A stretch of 64,000 nt of DNA from Comamonadaceae bacterium (lineage in GTDB: Bacteria > Pseudomonadota > Gammaproteobacteria > Burkholderiales > Burkholderiaceae_C), in NCBI GenBank assembly GCA_027490925.1, contig JAIXXF010000023.1, forward strand, positions 1-64,000, read 5' to 3'. Numbering within the stretch: position 1 is the first letter of the stretch; each line of letters begins with the position of its first letter. Made by a program: the position numbers and the translations under genes. Below the pieces are notes generated by a model. That model was not told where the DNA came from, ran no database searches, and saw only the letters and a list, made by a program, of their open reading frames with translations. This document shows positions 8,868-15,997 of the stretch, one piece after another.

Positions 8868-8916
8868 CTCATTCGTAATGAGAAGGTCGGGTGTTCGATT
8901 CATCTCTCCGGCACCA
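8868..8916 (+). repeat. Right attachment-site repeat: displaced 3' half of tRNA-Thr
   Basis: Perfect 49-bp copy of 4410-4458 without the 5' half of the tRNA, hence not a tRNA gene. It is the original chromosomal 3' end of tRNA-Thr, still followed by its terminator. Confidence 0.95.
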
Positions 8917-8926
8917 ATAAAGACAA

Positions 8927-8963
8927 GGGTTCGTTGCTATGAAAAACGCAGCGAACCCTTTTT
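8927..8963 (+). terminator. Original tRNA-Thr terminator, now orphaned
   Basis: Eleven-base stem GGGTTCGTTGC / GCAGCGAACCC (8927-8937 with 8948-8958, one G-T pair) followed by TTTTTCTTT. It sits 10 bases past the displaced tRNA 3' end, as expected for the ancestral terminator. Confidence 0.85.
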
Positions 8964-9393
8964 CTTTGGTGGTCATACCTGCGCTATGCCGCCGTCTGCA
9001 CACTCATTCTGGTGTTGACGCTGTCAATCCATGGAGCTCACAGCCGTCAGGGCGACTTGGTCAAGGCGCGAATATCGATCCGAATGGCAGACCGGGGTAG
9101 GGCCACGGATACGTCGGTGAGGACCATGGCCAACACTCCCTTGGGCCAAGGATTTATCTGGTCTTCTTCAGCAGCTTTGACTACCTGCAACAGGCTCAGA
9201 ACCAGTTCCAGCAGCGCTTACCCGGACATTCGGGTATGTCACGGGATCCAGCAATGGACGAGCCGAACCGGCAGGTGTTTCTCGATAAGCCCTCGGTGCG
9301 AGGGATCGGCGTTGGCTTTACGCGCTGGGTAAGCTGTTTAGTGAGAGCGCGGACTTGCCGGGCTGTCGGCTGGTTGGGGCCATCATTGCCACC
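8964..9393. other. Gene-poor scar sequence right of the element
   Basis: Reading frames here are short and match no family I recognise on either strand. The stretch runs from the old tRNA terminator into the truncated zeta-like gene and probably consists of decayed accessory DNA. Confidence 0.5.
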
Positions 9394-9594
9394 ATGGATT
9401 TCCTGCAACTCGATCAGGTGAACGAAGCGATACGGCAGGGCGGACACCATATTCCTGAGGACGTGATTCGACGCCGGTTCATTGCCGGTTTGTACAACTT
9501 TGAGCATGCGTACAAAGGCGCTGCCGATGATTGGGCCGAATTTGACAACGTGGGCGAAGAGCCAATACTTTTGCAGTGGAGTGAGAACACTTGA
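9394..9594 (+). pseudogene. C-terminal fragment of a zeta-like toxin (P-loop kinase)
   Basis: The 66 residues from ATG 9394 match the end of chromosomal zeta-toxin-like P-loop kinases: FLQLDQVNEAIRQGG, then HHIPEDVIRRRFIAGLYNF, then a short tail with DNVGEEP. The Walker A half and catalytic centre, which should precede this, are absent and could not be found in other frames upstream, so the gene is truncated. Known zeta proteins phosphorylate UDP-N-acetylglucosamine precursors; this fragment cannot. The stop overlaps the next start (TTGA), preserving an original operon junction. Confidence 0.7.
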
Positions 9595-9791
9595 ACGCTC
9601 AAGACCTGTCCAAAGCCAAAAACCCGGATGTTCGCGCTGCATTGGGTGCTTTGCGCCGCGCGGCCCAAGCGGCACGCAAGACGGTGATACAGACCAACAC
9701 CCATTTGATCGTGATGAAAGAAGGCCGCTTGCAGCGCATTGCGGCCTCGGAATTGGTGCAGCAAGAGGTCGCCAAAGCAAGAACGACATGA
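9591..9791 (+). CDS. Small 66-aa protein, former partner of the zeta-like toxin
   Basis: TTG start at 9591 overlaps the toxin stop; the TGA stop overlaps the next ATG (ATGA), so three frames were once translated as a coupled set. The protein has a basic, Ala/Arg-rich helix (RAALGALRRAAQAARKTVIQ) and an Asn-Thr-His-Leu-Ile-Val strand. Proteins of this kind follow zeta-like kinases in several proteobacteria as I recall, and may be antitoxin or DNA-binding partners. Its function is not established. It appears intact, but with a dead toxin it may be relict. Confidence 0.55.
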   Translation: MNAQDLSKAKNPDVRAALGALRRAAQAARKTVIQTNTHLIVMKEGRLQRIAASELVQQEVAKARTT

Positions 9792-10039
9792 CCGAGCAAA
9801 ACCAAAAGAAGCTGGGCGCCACCCTGTGGGCCCTTGCCGACCAACTGCGCGGCGCTATGGACGCGGACGATTTCCGCGACTACAGCGGCGACCAGTTGAG
9901 GAAGATCACCAGCCTCATCGAAGCGGGCGCGATCCGGCCTGTGATCGACAAGGTGTTTGCATTTGAGAAAACCAATGACGCCCTCGCCTACGTCGAATCG
10001 GGTCGGGCAAAGGGCAAGGTGGTCATCAGGGTGAAATGA
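9788..10039 (+). pseudogene. Chimeric ORF: start of HsdM fused to end of a quinone oxidoreductase
   Basis: The first 32 residues (MTEQNQKKLGATLWALADQL continuing to DADDFRDY) match the start of type I restriction methyltransferase HsdM. The remaining 51 residues, from SGDQLRKITSLIEAG to the end (YVESGRAKGKVVIRVK), match the C terminus of zinc-free NADPH:quinone oxidoreductases of the MDR family. The join is in frame near base 9884. Neither part can be catalytic alone. The most likely origin is a deletion that removed hsdM, hsdS, hsdR and the start of an oxidoreductase gene. The 83-aa ORF may still be translated. Confidence 0.75.
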
Positions 10040-10073
10040 CGGCACTTTGCGCAGCGTGATTTAACCTAAGCGC

Positions 10074-10883
10074 ATGACACAGAGCCTGATTGCGGTTGAT
10101 TTGCCGTTGGTCTCCCACCAAACGACCCGGAGAAAGTCGCGCGGCCTATTTCTGGCTGCGATGTTTGTCTTTTTCTTTGGCGGCGAGCAGGCGTTTGCGC
10201 AAGATCGGTTCGCACCGCCACAGGGAATGTCCTGTCGAGAAAAGACGCCGGTGGTTCTCATTCACGGCACGTTTGCGAATTTCAATCGCACATTCGCCAC
10301 GCTTGGACCTCTATTGATGTCCCGTGGCCATTGCGTGTTCGGGATCAACTACGGGGCGGTGAAGCAACTGCCCGGCGTGTACGCGACTGGCGACATGGTC
10401 CGATCGGCGGAACAGATTGCAACTTTTGTACGGGAAATCCTCGCCGAAACAGGCCACGAAAAAGTGTCAATGGTTGGCCACTCTCAAGGCGGAACGCTCG
10501 CTTTTTACGTCGCCAATCGCCTGGGACTTGCAGACAGGATCGAGCGACTGGTGGCGATTGCGCCGAGCATTCGGGGCACCCAGGTGGCGAATTGGGCCCC
10601 CACAAGCGGTCCTTGTGCCGCCTGCATTCAGCAGAGCAGCCAGTCAGATTTCATACGCGCCCTGTCCGATGGGGGCTTCAACCCACACAGGCTGAAAACA
10701 CTCGTGATGGCCACTGAAAACGACGCTGTGGTCGTTCCATGGCGACAGCAGTTGATCGATGAGCCGCTGGTCGATAACGTGATCTTGCAGCGAGAAATCG
10801 CGAACGTGCGCGCCACCCATTCCGGCATCATGCGCAACGCTGAGGCGATGCGGTATGTCGCAGACTGGCTTAACAAACAGTGA
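10074..10883 (+). CDS. Exported lipase/esterase, alpha/beta hydrolase
   Basis: Predicted secreted triacylglycerol lipase or esterase of 269 residues. A long basic N region followed by a hydrophobic core (residues 24-37) and AFA cleavage-like site near 42 suggest a Sec signal. The catalytic triad is visible as S137 in GHSQGG, D217 in ATENDA, and H249 in RATHSG; the oxyanion strand is PVVLIHG. No good ribosome site precedes ATG 10074, so a start further inside is possible. It is unrelated in sequence context to the lipase-foldase pair at 30.4 kb and has no foldase gene beside it. Substrate unknown. Confidence 0.8.
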   Translation: MTQSLIAVDLPLVSHQTTRRKSRGLFLAAMFVFFFGGEQAFAQDRFAPPQGMSCREKTPVVLIHGTFANFNRTFATLGPLLMSRGHCVFGINYGAVKQLPGVYATGDMVRSAEQIATFVREILAETGHEKVSMVGHSQGGTLAFYVANRLGLADRIERLVAIAPSIRGTQVANWAPTSGPCAACIQQSSQSDFIRALSDGGFNPHRLKTLVMATENDAVVVPWRQQLIDEPLVDNVILQREIANVRATHSGIMRNAEAMRYVADWLNKQ

Positions 10884-10979
10884 AAACATCGCTCACGATG
10901 CGACGGTGATCTGACACTGCATCGGGTGATTTCCCATAAGCGAGGTAGCCCAATGAGGAGATAGGCGCAAGGTAACCGG

Positions 10980-11320
10980 GCCAACCCGGTGGTGCTGAAG
11001 CTGACTTTTTTGGGGCAGCGCAGGATGCACCACTACGACCAAGGAAGCCAACACGCCAATGAGCTCTTCCAAGGCTTGCGGAAAGAACAGGGCATCACCT
11101 GCAGCATGAGCCGTGCGGGAGATGTCTGGCACAACTCGGCGGTGGAGAGCTTCTTCAGTTCGCTGAAAACAGAAAGAGCTGGAAGAAAGGTCTACCGGAC
11201 GCGAGCAGAGGCGAGGTCTGATGTGTTCGATCACATCGAGCGCTTCTACAACCCTACCCGGTGACATTCGACGCTGGGTTGATCAACCTGACCCAGTTTG
11301 GGGAAGCTATTAAAGCCTAG
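10980..11320 (+). pseudogene. IS3-family transposase OrfB, C-terminal remnant
   Basis: Residues read from about 11020 match the end of an IS3-group OrfB integrase-fold transposase: HHYDQGSQHANELF, GITCSMSRAGDVWHNSAVES, FFSSLKTER, RFYNP. The final acidic catalytic residue (the E of AVESFF) is present, but the upstream two thirds of the gene are gone. A frameshift follows RFYNP; the remaining tail continues in another frame to TAG at 11318. No terminal inverted repeats could be matched. Confidence 0.85.
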
Positions 11321-11440
11321 GGCTGTGACTACGGAACCGGGGCAACCCACTCAGACAAACATTTCGTCGGCTGTATCTCTGCTCGTTGAATACTGCGCAA
11401 TTCTTGGCAGGCTTAGAGGGACGTGCTAGCCCTGTAAAGC

Positions 11441-12133
11441 TCAATGCACAAACCGATATCCGATTCCTGACTCTGTCAATAGATGGCGAGGCATGGACGA
11501 ATTGCCTTCCACCTTTTTACGTAGATTAGCCATGTGTACCCTGACATAGTGAGTGTCCTCGAGATGCCCTGGACCCCAGATCAGCTTGAGTAACTGCTGA
11601 TGGGTGACCACACGGTCGGGTTGCGACGCCAGGTGTGTGAGCAACTTGTACTCGATGGGTGTGAGATGCAGCAGTGTGCCCCCGCGTTCCACGGTACGCC
11701 TAGTCAGGTCGATCCGAATGTCACCAAAGGCGATCTCAGGTTCACCCCCCTGTGTGGGCAACCGGTACCTCCGCAACTGGGCCCGTACCCTAGCAGTCAA
11801 CTCACCAGCACCAAAGGGCTTGACGAGATAGTCGTCTGCGCCGGCATCGAGCGCGGCAATTTTGTCGGTCTCTTGACTGCGTGCCGACAACACGATCACG
11901 GGTGACGCCGACCAGTGGCGCAGCGAGCGAATCAGCTCAATGCCATCGCCATCTGGCAATCCCAAATCCAGTACCAACAGGTCGGGGCGTCTGGTTCCGG
12001 CTTCGATCAGTCCGCGCTGAACGCTGTCCGCCTCGTGCACAGCGTGGCCTTCTGCCTGCAGCGTCATACGCACGAAGCGCCGGATGTCGGCTTCGTCCTC
12101 GACGACCAGGATGTGATGGGGCTTGTCGGTCAT
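11441..12133 (-). CDS. kdpE: Response regulator of potassium uptake, OmpR family
   Basis: DNA-binding regulator phosphorylated by KdpD and activating the kdp operon when potassium is low or osmolarity rises. It has 230 residues: a receiver domain (1-120) with acidic pocket E12-D13 and phospho-acceptor D56, conserved K near 107 in VKPFG, and a C-terminal winged helix (130-228) ending GIGYRF. Its ATG overlaps the kdpD stop (ATGA), so the two are translationally coupled. It is the last gene of the minus-strand kdp block; an IS remnant lies 120 bases beyond its stop. Confidence 0.97.
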   Translation of the reverse strand: MTDKPHHILVVEDEADIRRFVRMTLQAEGHAVHEADSVQRGLIEAGTRRPDLLVLDLGLPDGDGIELIRSLRHWSASPVIVLSARSQETDKIAALDAGADDYLVKPFGAGELTARVRAQLRRYRLPTQGGEPEIAFGDIRIDLTRRTVERGGTLLHLTPIEYKLLTHLASQPDRVVTHQQLLKLIWGPGHLEDTHYVRVHMANLRKKVEGNSSMPRHLLTESGIGYRFVH

Positions 12134-14850
12134 GAATCCACGGCTTCCTCCGGCAGGGCATGGGTACCGTCGTCCTCAGGTGGCGCACCTCGCGCCAGCG
12201 TCATAACAAAATGCGAACCGACGACGCGACCCCCCGCCTGCCGATTGTGTCCGCTGATGCGGCCTCCGTGCGCCGTCATGATGGCGCGGCAAATGGCCAA
12301 CCCCAAGCCCACACCGGGCGTGGCGCTCTCTGGCGTGCCCCGCTCAAATTTCTCAAACACTCGCTCCTCGCGGCCTGCTGGCAAGCCCGGCCCCTGATCA
12401 TCGACCCATAGCAGTACCTCATTGCTGTGGGTCTGCGCACCAATGACGATACTGGTACCGGCGGGTGTGTACTTAGCGGCGTTTTCCAGCAAGTTGACCA
12501 GTACCCGTTCGATCAGTGAGGCGTCCAGATGCAGCAGCGGCAGGTCGTCTGGCAAGCTCACCTCGATGTCGCGACCTTTCAGCACAGACGCGCAGGCCAC
12601 GATGGCGCTGCCCACCACCTCTTCCAGCGGTAACCATTCGCGCCTCAGCGGCACCGCACCCGACTCCAGCCTTGCCATGTCCAGAAGGTTGTTGACGAGC
12701 GCGCTCATGCGTTGTGCCGAAGTCTTGATGGCGTTGGCCACTTCTTGTTGCGCAGCACTTAAGCCTGGGGTGGTCATCCCCAGAGCTTCCGACAGTCCCA
12801 CCAGTGAGGCCAGTGGCGTACGCAGATCGTGCGAGACGGCTGACAGCAGCGAGTTGCGCAGGCGTTCGGACTCGATCTGCACCGTGCTTTTCTGTGCCAC
12901 ATCAATGTAGTGGATACGCTCGAGTGAAATCGCTAGCAGCGACGCACAGGTCTCTAGCAGTTGCATGGGCTCGGGGCCAGGTGGCAGGGTCTCGCCGACT
13001 TCTAGGACCAGTACGCCCCGCACCCGCATGGGTGCCTTCAGTGGCAGCACCAGACAGGGGCTGGCCGGCAGCGTACCGGTGCCGCGCCCGGCAGGCTCCG
13101 CCTTGTCGAAGGCCCACTGGGCCACACCCATGTCCACCGTGGCATCGCCACCGTGCACCGCCACGAGGCGGTTGTGGTCATCGCTGGCCAGCAGGGTTGA
13201 CCGGGCGCGGAACTCAGCGCGCAGAAAACGTGCGCCGATCTCAGCCACCTGCTCTGCCAGCAGCGCAGCGGAGAGGTCGCGCGACATATCGTAGAGACTG
13301 CGCACCCGGTGCTCCCGCTGGGTGGCGGCCTCCGCCTGCACCTTAAGCCCCGCAGTGAGCTGACCTACCACCAGTGCCACCAGCAGCATCACCGCAAAAG
13401 TGACGAGGTATTGCACATCGCTCACCGCAAATGAGAAGCGCGGTGGCACGAAGAAGAAGTCGAACAGACCCACACCGAGGAAGGCCGCCAGCACGGCAGG
13501 CCCGCGCCCGAACAACAGCCCCACGCCCACCACCACCAGCAGGAACAGCATCACGATGTTGCTGAGTTCGAGCACACCAACCAATGGCGTGGTCAACAAG
13601 GCGGTGGCTCCACATGCCAGCGCAGCCGCTCCATAGCCGCGCCACGCCACGGCGTCGGTGGCGACTGTCTCTTGCCGCCGCTGTGCCGCGCGTGTGTGCA
13701 GCAACACGGGCAGTGCAACCTGCAGTACATCGAGATCCTGCGCCTCGCGCGTCAGGCGGTCCGCCAGAGACCGTTGCCAGGGCCAGCGCGCCTGATCGTG
13801 TCGCCCCAGCACCAGGCGCACTAGGTTGTACTCGCGAGCGTAGCGAACCAGGGCGGCCACGGGGTCGGGTGCTGTGAGCGTGGCGGTGGTGGCGCCCAGT
13901 TCCTGCGCCAGCTTGAGTACGCGCTGCGCCTGTTCGCGGTGGGCGGCCCGCTCGCGCAACAGCGCCGGTGTCTCCACAAAGACCGCGTGCCAAGGCGCAT
14001 CCAGCTGGGCGGCCAGTCGGGCGCACGAGCGCACCACCTTCTCACCTGCATCCCCCGCACCTATACAGGCCAACAGGGAGTCGCGGTTGGGCCACACCGG
14101 CTTGACGGCCACTTGGCGTCGGTAGGCCCGCATCTCGTCATCCACCCGGTCGGCAGTACGGCGCAGCGCCAGCTCGCGCAAGGCCAGCAGGTTACCCTTG
14201 CGAAAGAAGTGGGCAGCGGCGCGTTCGGCCTGCTGGGGAAGGTAGACCTTGCCTGCTTTGAGGCGTTCCAGCAGTTCGTCGGGTGGAAGGTCTACCACCA
14301 CCACCTCGTCGGCAGCGTCGAAAAAACGGTCGGGCACAGTTTCCCAGACCCTGATGCCGGTGATGCCGCTGACCACATCGTTGAGGCTCTCAAGATGCTG
14401 CACGTTCATCGTGGTCCAGACATCGATGCCAGCGTCCAGCAGTTCCTCAGCGTCTTGCCAGCGTTTGGGATGGCGCGAGCCCGGTGAGTTGCTGTGCGCC
14501 AGCTCGTCAAGCACCACCAGAGCCTCTGCGTGGGCGGTGCCGAAGGCCAGCGCGGCATCAAGGTCGAATTCATGCAGCGTGCGTTCTTTGTACGGCACCT
14601 GTCGCAGCGCCAAGCGGGGCAGGTCGCGCGCCATGGCTTCGGTATCGGAGCGCCCATGCGTCTCCACCACACCGATAACCAGTGGCGTGCCCTCTGCCTG
14701 CGCCGCGCGTGCGGCGGCGAGCATGGCGTAGGTCTTTCCGACACCGGCATTGGCGCCAAAAAAAATCTTGAGCCGGCCACGCCCGGCCTGTGCCTCCTGC
14801 TGCATCACCCGCGCCAGCAGCGCATCGGGGTCGGGTCGGTCGTCGAACAT
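12130..14850 (-). CDS. kdpD: Sensor histidine kinase of potassium uptake
   Basis: Membrane sensor kinase/phosphatase of 906 residues. The start at 14850 (MFDDRPDPDALL) fits the family; residues upstream of it in frame belong to a corA remnant read out of frame. Domains in order: KdpD N-terminal ATP-binding domain with Walker A GANAGVGKT at 32-40, USP-like domain to about 370, four transmembrane helices near 400-500 (DUF4118), a GAF-like segment, HisKA with H674 in VSHDLRTP, and an HATPase domain with DDQGPGLP. No good ribosome site precedes the start, so coupling with upstream translation is possible. Confidence 0.96.
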   Translation of the reverse strand: MFDDRPDPDALLARVMQQEAQAGRGRLKIFFGANAGVGKTYAMLAAARAAQAEGTPLVIGVVETHGRSDTEAMARDLPRLALRQVPYKERTLHEFDLDAALAFGTAHAEALVVLDELAHSNSPGSRHPKRWQDAEELLDAGIDVWTTMNVQHLESLNDVVSGITGIRVWETVPDRFFDAADEVVVVDLPPDELLERLKAGKVYLPQQAERAAAHFFRKGNLLALRELALRRTADRVDDEMRAYRRQVAVKPVWPNRDSLLACIGAGDAGEKVVRSCARLAAQLDAPWHAVFVETPALLRERAAHREQAQRVLKLAQELGATTATLTAPDPVAALVRYAREYNLVRLVLGRHDQARWPWQRSLADRLTREAQDLDVLQVALPVLLHTRAAQRRQETVATDAVAWRGYGAAALACGATALLTTPLVGVLELSNIVMLFLLVVVGVGLLFGRGPAVLAAFLGVGLFDFFFVPPRFSFAVSDVQYLVTFAVMLLVALVVGQLTAGLKVQAEAATQREHRVRSLYDMSRDLSAALLAEQVAEIGARFLRAEFRARSTLLASDDHNRLVAVHGGDATVDMGVAQWAFDKAEPAGRGTGTLPASPCLVLPLKAPMRVRGVLVLEVGETLPPGPEPMQLLETCASLLAISLERIHYIDVAQKSTVQIESERLRNSLLSAVSHDLRTPLASLVGLSEALGMTTPGLSAAQQEVANAIKTSAQRMSALVNNLLDMARLESGAVPLRREWLPLEEVVGSAIVACASVLKGRDIEVSLPDDLPLLHLDASLIERVLVNLLENAAKYTPAGTSIVIGAQTHSNEVLLWVDDQGPGLPAGREERVFEKFERGTPESATPGVGLGLAICRAIMTAHGGRISGHNRQAGGRVVGSHFVMTLARGAPPEDDGTHALPEEAVDS

Positions 14851-14855
14851 GGGGT

Positions 14856-15250
14856 TCAGAGCCGGCGGGTACGTCTGGAGCGCCAGTACAAGCCGACCGC
14901 CGCGCTGGCAATCGTGATCAGAGCGGCTGGGTAACCGTAGAGCCGCTTGAGCTCGGGCGAGTACTCGAAGTTCATGCCCCTGATTGTCACCAGCGCGGTG
15001 GACACACCGAAAGAATTCATACTTAGAAAAACATGGTGTCGCCGCACTCTTCAATATTGGGGCGCTGGAGGCCGTGGCTGGCATCCTCGGCCGCTAGATT
15101 GTTCATGCTGAATTCTCGCTGCATCTGGCGCAGGCCATACTCGGTCCCATCGCGCAGCACCATCCACGCGAAGCACGCGTGTTCGCCGACTTATTGGGCA
15201 ATGTCAGCGACCTCATGGCCGTCTCGGTAGACCACACAGTTGATGAGCAT
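14856..15250 (-). pseudogene. corA: Decayed corA (Mg/Co channel) inside the kdp locus
   Basis: Two separated pieces of CorA are readable. From ATG 15250 the frame gives MLINCVVYRDGHEVADIAQ, hits TAA, then continues in frame as VGEHACFAWMVLRDG through SHGLQRPNIEECGDTM, the CorA N-terminal domain. After a stop, a different frame gives VTIRGMNFEYSPELKRLYGY with the diagnostic GMN signature and last helix, ending at 14856. About 200 central residues are missing, so a stop codon, a frameshift and a large internal deletion all disable it. It lies five bases upstream of kdpD. Confidence 0.85.
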
Positions 15251-15271
15251 GTCAGTCACCTCCCCTCAACA

Positions 15272-15400
15272 TCAATGCCGCCGGCGGGCAATTTCTTGAA
15301 GCCGGTCGTGACCTCTATCGCGGGACAACAACCAAGCTGCCAGCAACCACGGCAGCACCACGACCGACAGCCCAAGAACAATACCCCAGCGGTGGGTCAT
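15272..15400 (-). CDS. Putative 42-aa single-span membrane protein after kdpC
   Basis: The frame begins with ATG two bases after the kdpC stop and encodes MTHRWGIVLGLSVVVLPWLL followed by AAWLLSRDRGHDRLQEIARRRH. It has one hydrophobic helix (residues 6-24) and a basic, probably cytoplasmic tail. The tight spacing to kdpC, uninterrupted frame and clear topology argue that it is a gene of the kdp operon. I recognise no family. It could be a KdpF-like stabilising peptide or part of a lost larger gene; translation is not proven. Confidence 0.5.
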   Translation of the reverse strand: MTHRWGIVLGLSVVVLPWLLAAWLLSRDRGHDRLQEIARRRH

Positions 15401-15402
15401 GA

Positions 15403-15981
15403 TCAGGGTTGGGCTTCGCGATCGAGCGCCAGGTTGAGCCGCAGGACGTGGACGCGCGGCTCGCCCAAAAAGCCCAGCAACTGGCCTTCAGTGTGGGCTG
15501 ACACCAAGGCCTGTATCTGCTCCAGCGGCAGGTCACGGGCACGTGCCACGCGGGCGGCCTGGTAGTCCGCCGCGGCGCGGCTGATGTGCGGATCGAGGCC
15601 ACTGGCCGAGGCTGTCACCAGGTCCACCGGCACCGGTGCGGTGTTGCCCGGATCGGCGGCGCGCAGCGCGTCAATGCGGGTCTGAACCGCCTCGGTCAAC
15701 GCAGGGTTGAGCGGACCGAGGTTGGAGCCGCCTGAGGCGGCTGCGTTGTGGCTTGTAGGCGCTGTGGCCGAAGGCCGGGCCCAGAAGTGGCCGGGCTGGA
15801 CGAACGTCTGGCCGATGAGATCGGAGCCCACCACCTTGCTGCGATGGGTGATCAGACTGCCGTTGGCTTGGTGACCAAACAGCGCCTGTGCTGCCGCAGT
15901 GACCAGCAGCGGATAGGCCAGGCCGGTGAGCAGCGACAGCAGAACGAACAGCGCGAGCGCGGGACGAAGCAGTTGGTTCAT
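15403..15981 (-). CDS. kdpC: Potassium-transporting ATPase subunit C
   Basis: KdpC is the single-span periplasmic-facing subunit needed for assembly and ATP affinity of the KdpFABC pump. The protein has 192 residues starting at ATG 15981, which has AAGGAG upstream; the longer frame start is not supported. The N-terminal helix [20 protein letters not shown] is followed by the family signatures GSLI, RPSAT and SGSNLGP-like NLGPLNP, and the C-terminal [21 protein letters not shown]. It follows kdpB by 16 bases. Confidence 0.97.
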   Translation of the reverse strand: MNQLLRPALALFVLLSLLTGLAYPLLVTAAAQALFGHQANGSLITHRSKVVGSDLIGQTFVQPGHFWARPSATAPTSHNAAASGGSNLGPLNPALTEAVQTRIDALRAADPGNTAPVPVDLVTASASGLDPHISRAAADYQAARVARARDLPLEQIQALVSAHTEGQLLGFLGEPRVHVLRLNLALDREAQP

Positions 15982-15997
15982 GAGGAACTCCTTGTAA

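Larger units (their letters stand above)
4410..8916. mobile_element. Small integrative and mobilizable element in tRNA-Thr
   Basis: About 4.5 kb bounded by perfect 49-bp direct repeats of the tRNA-Thr 3' half. Inside are an integrase next to the right end, an Xis/AlpA-like protein, a wHTH-like protein, a MobV relaxase and two unknown proteins, all on the minus strand. Composition is AT-richer than the flanks. No replication initiator, coupling protein or type IV secretion gene is present, so transfer would need a helper. Candidate integrase arm sites lie near both ends. The intact tRNA is at the left end, the far end from the integrase. Confidence 0.85.

Noticed and set aside
9196-9822. Minus-strand frame across the zeta-like and 66-aa genes
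   Set aside because: Antisense shadow; the plus-strand frames match known families and overlap at start/stop codons.
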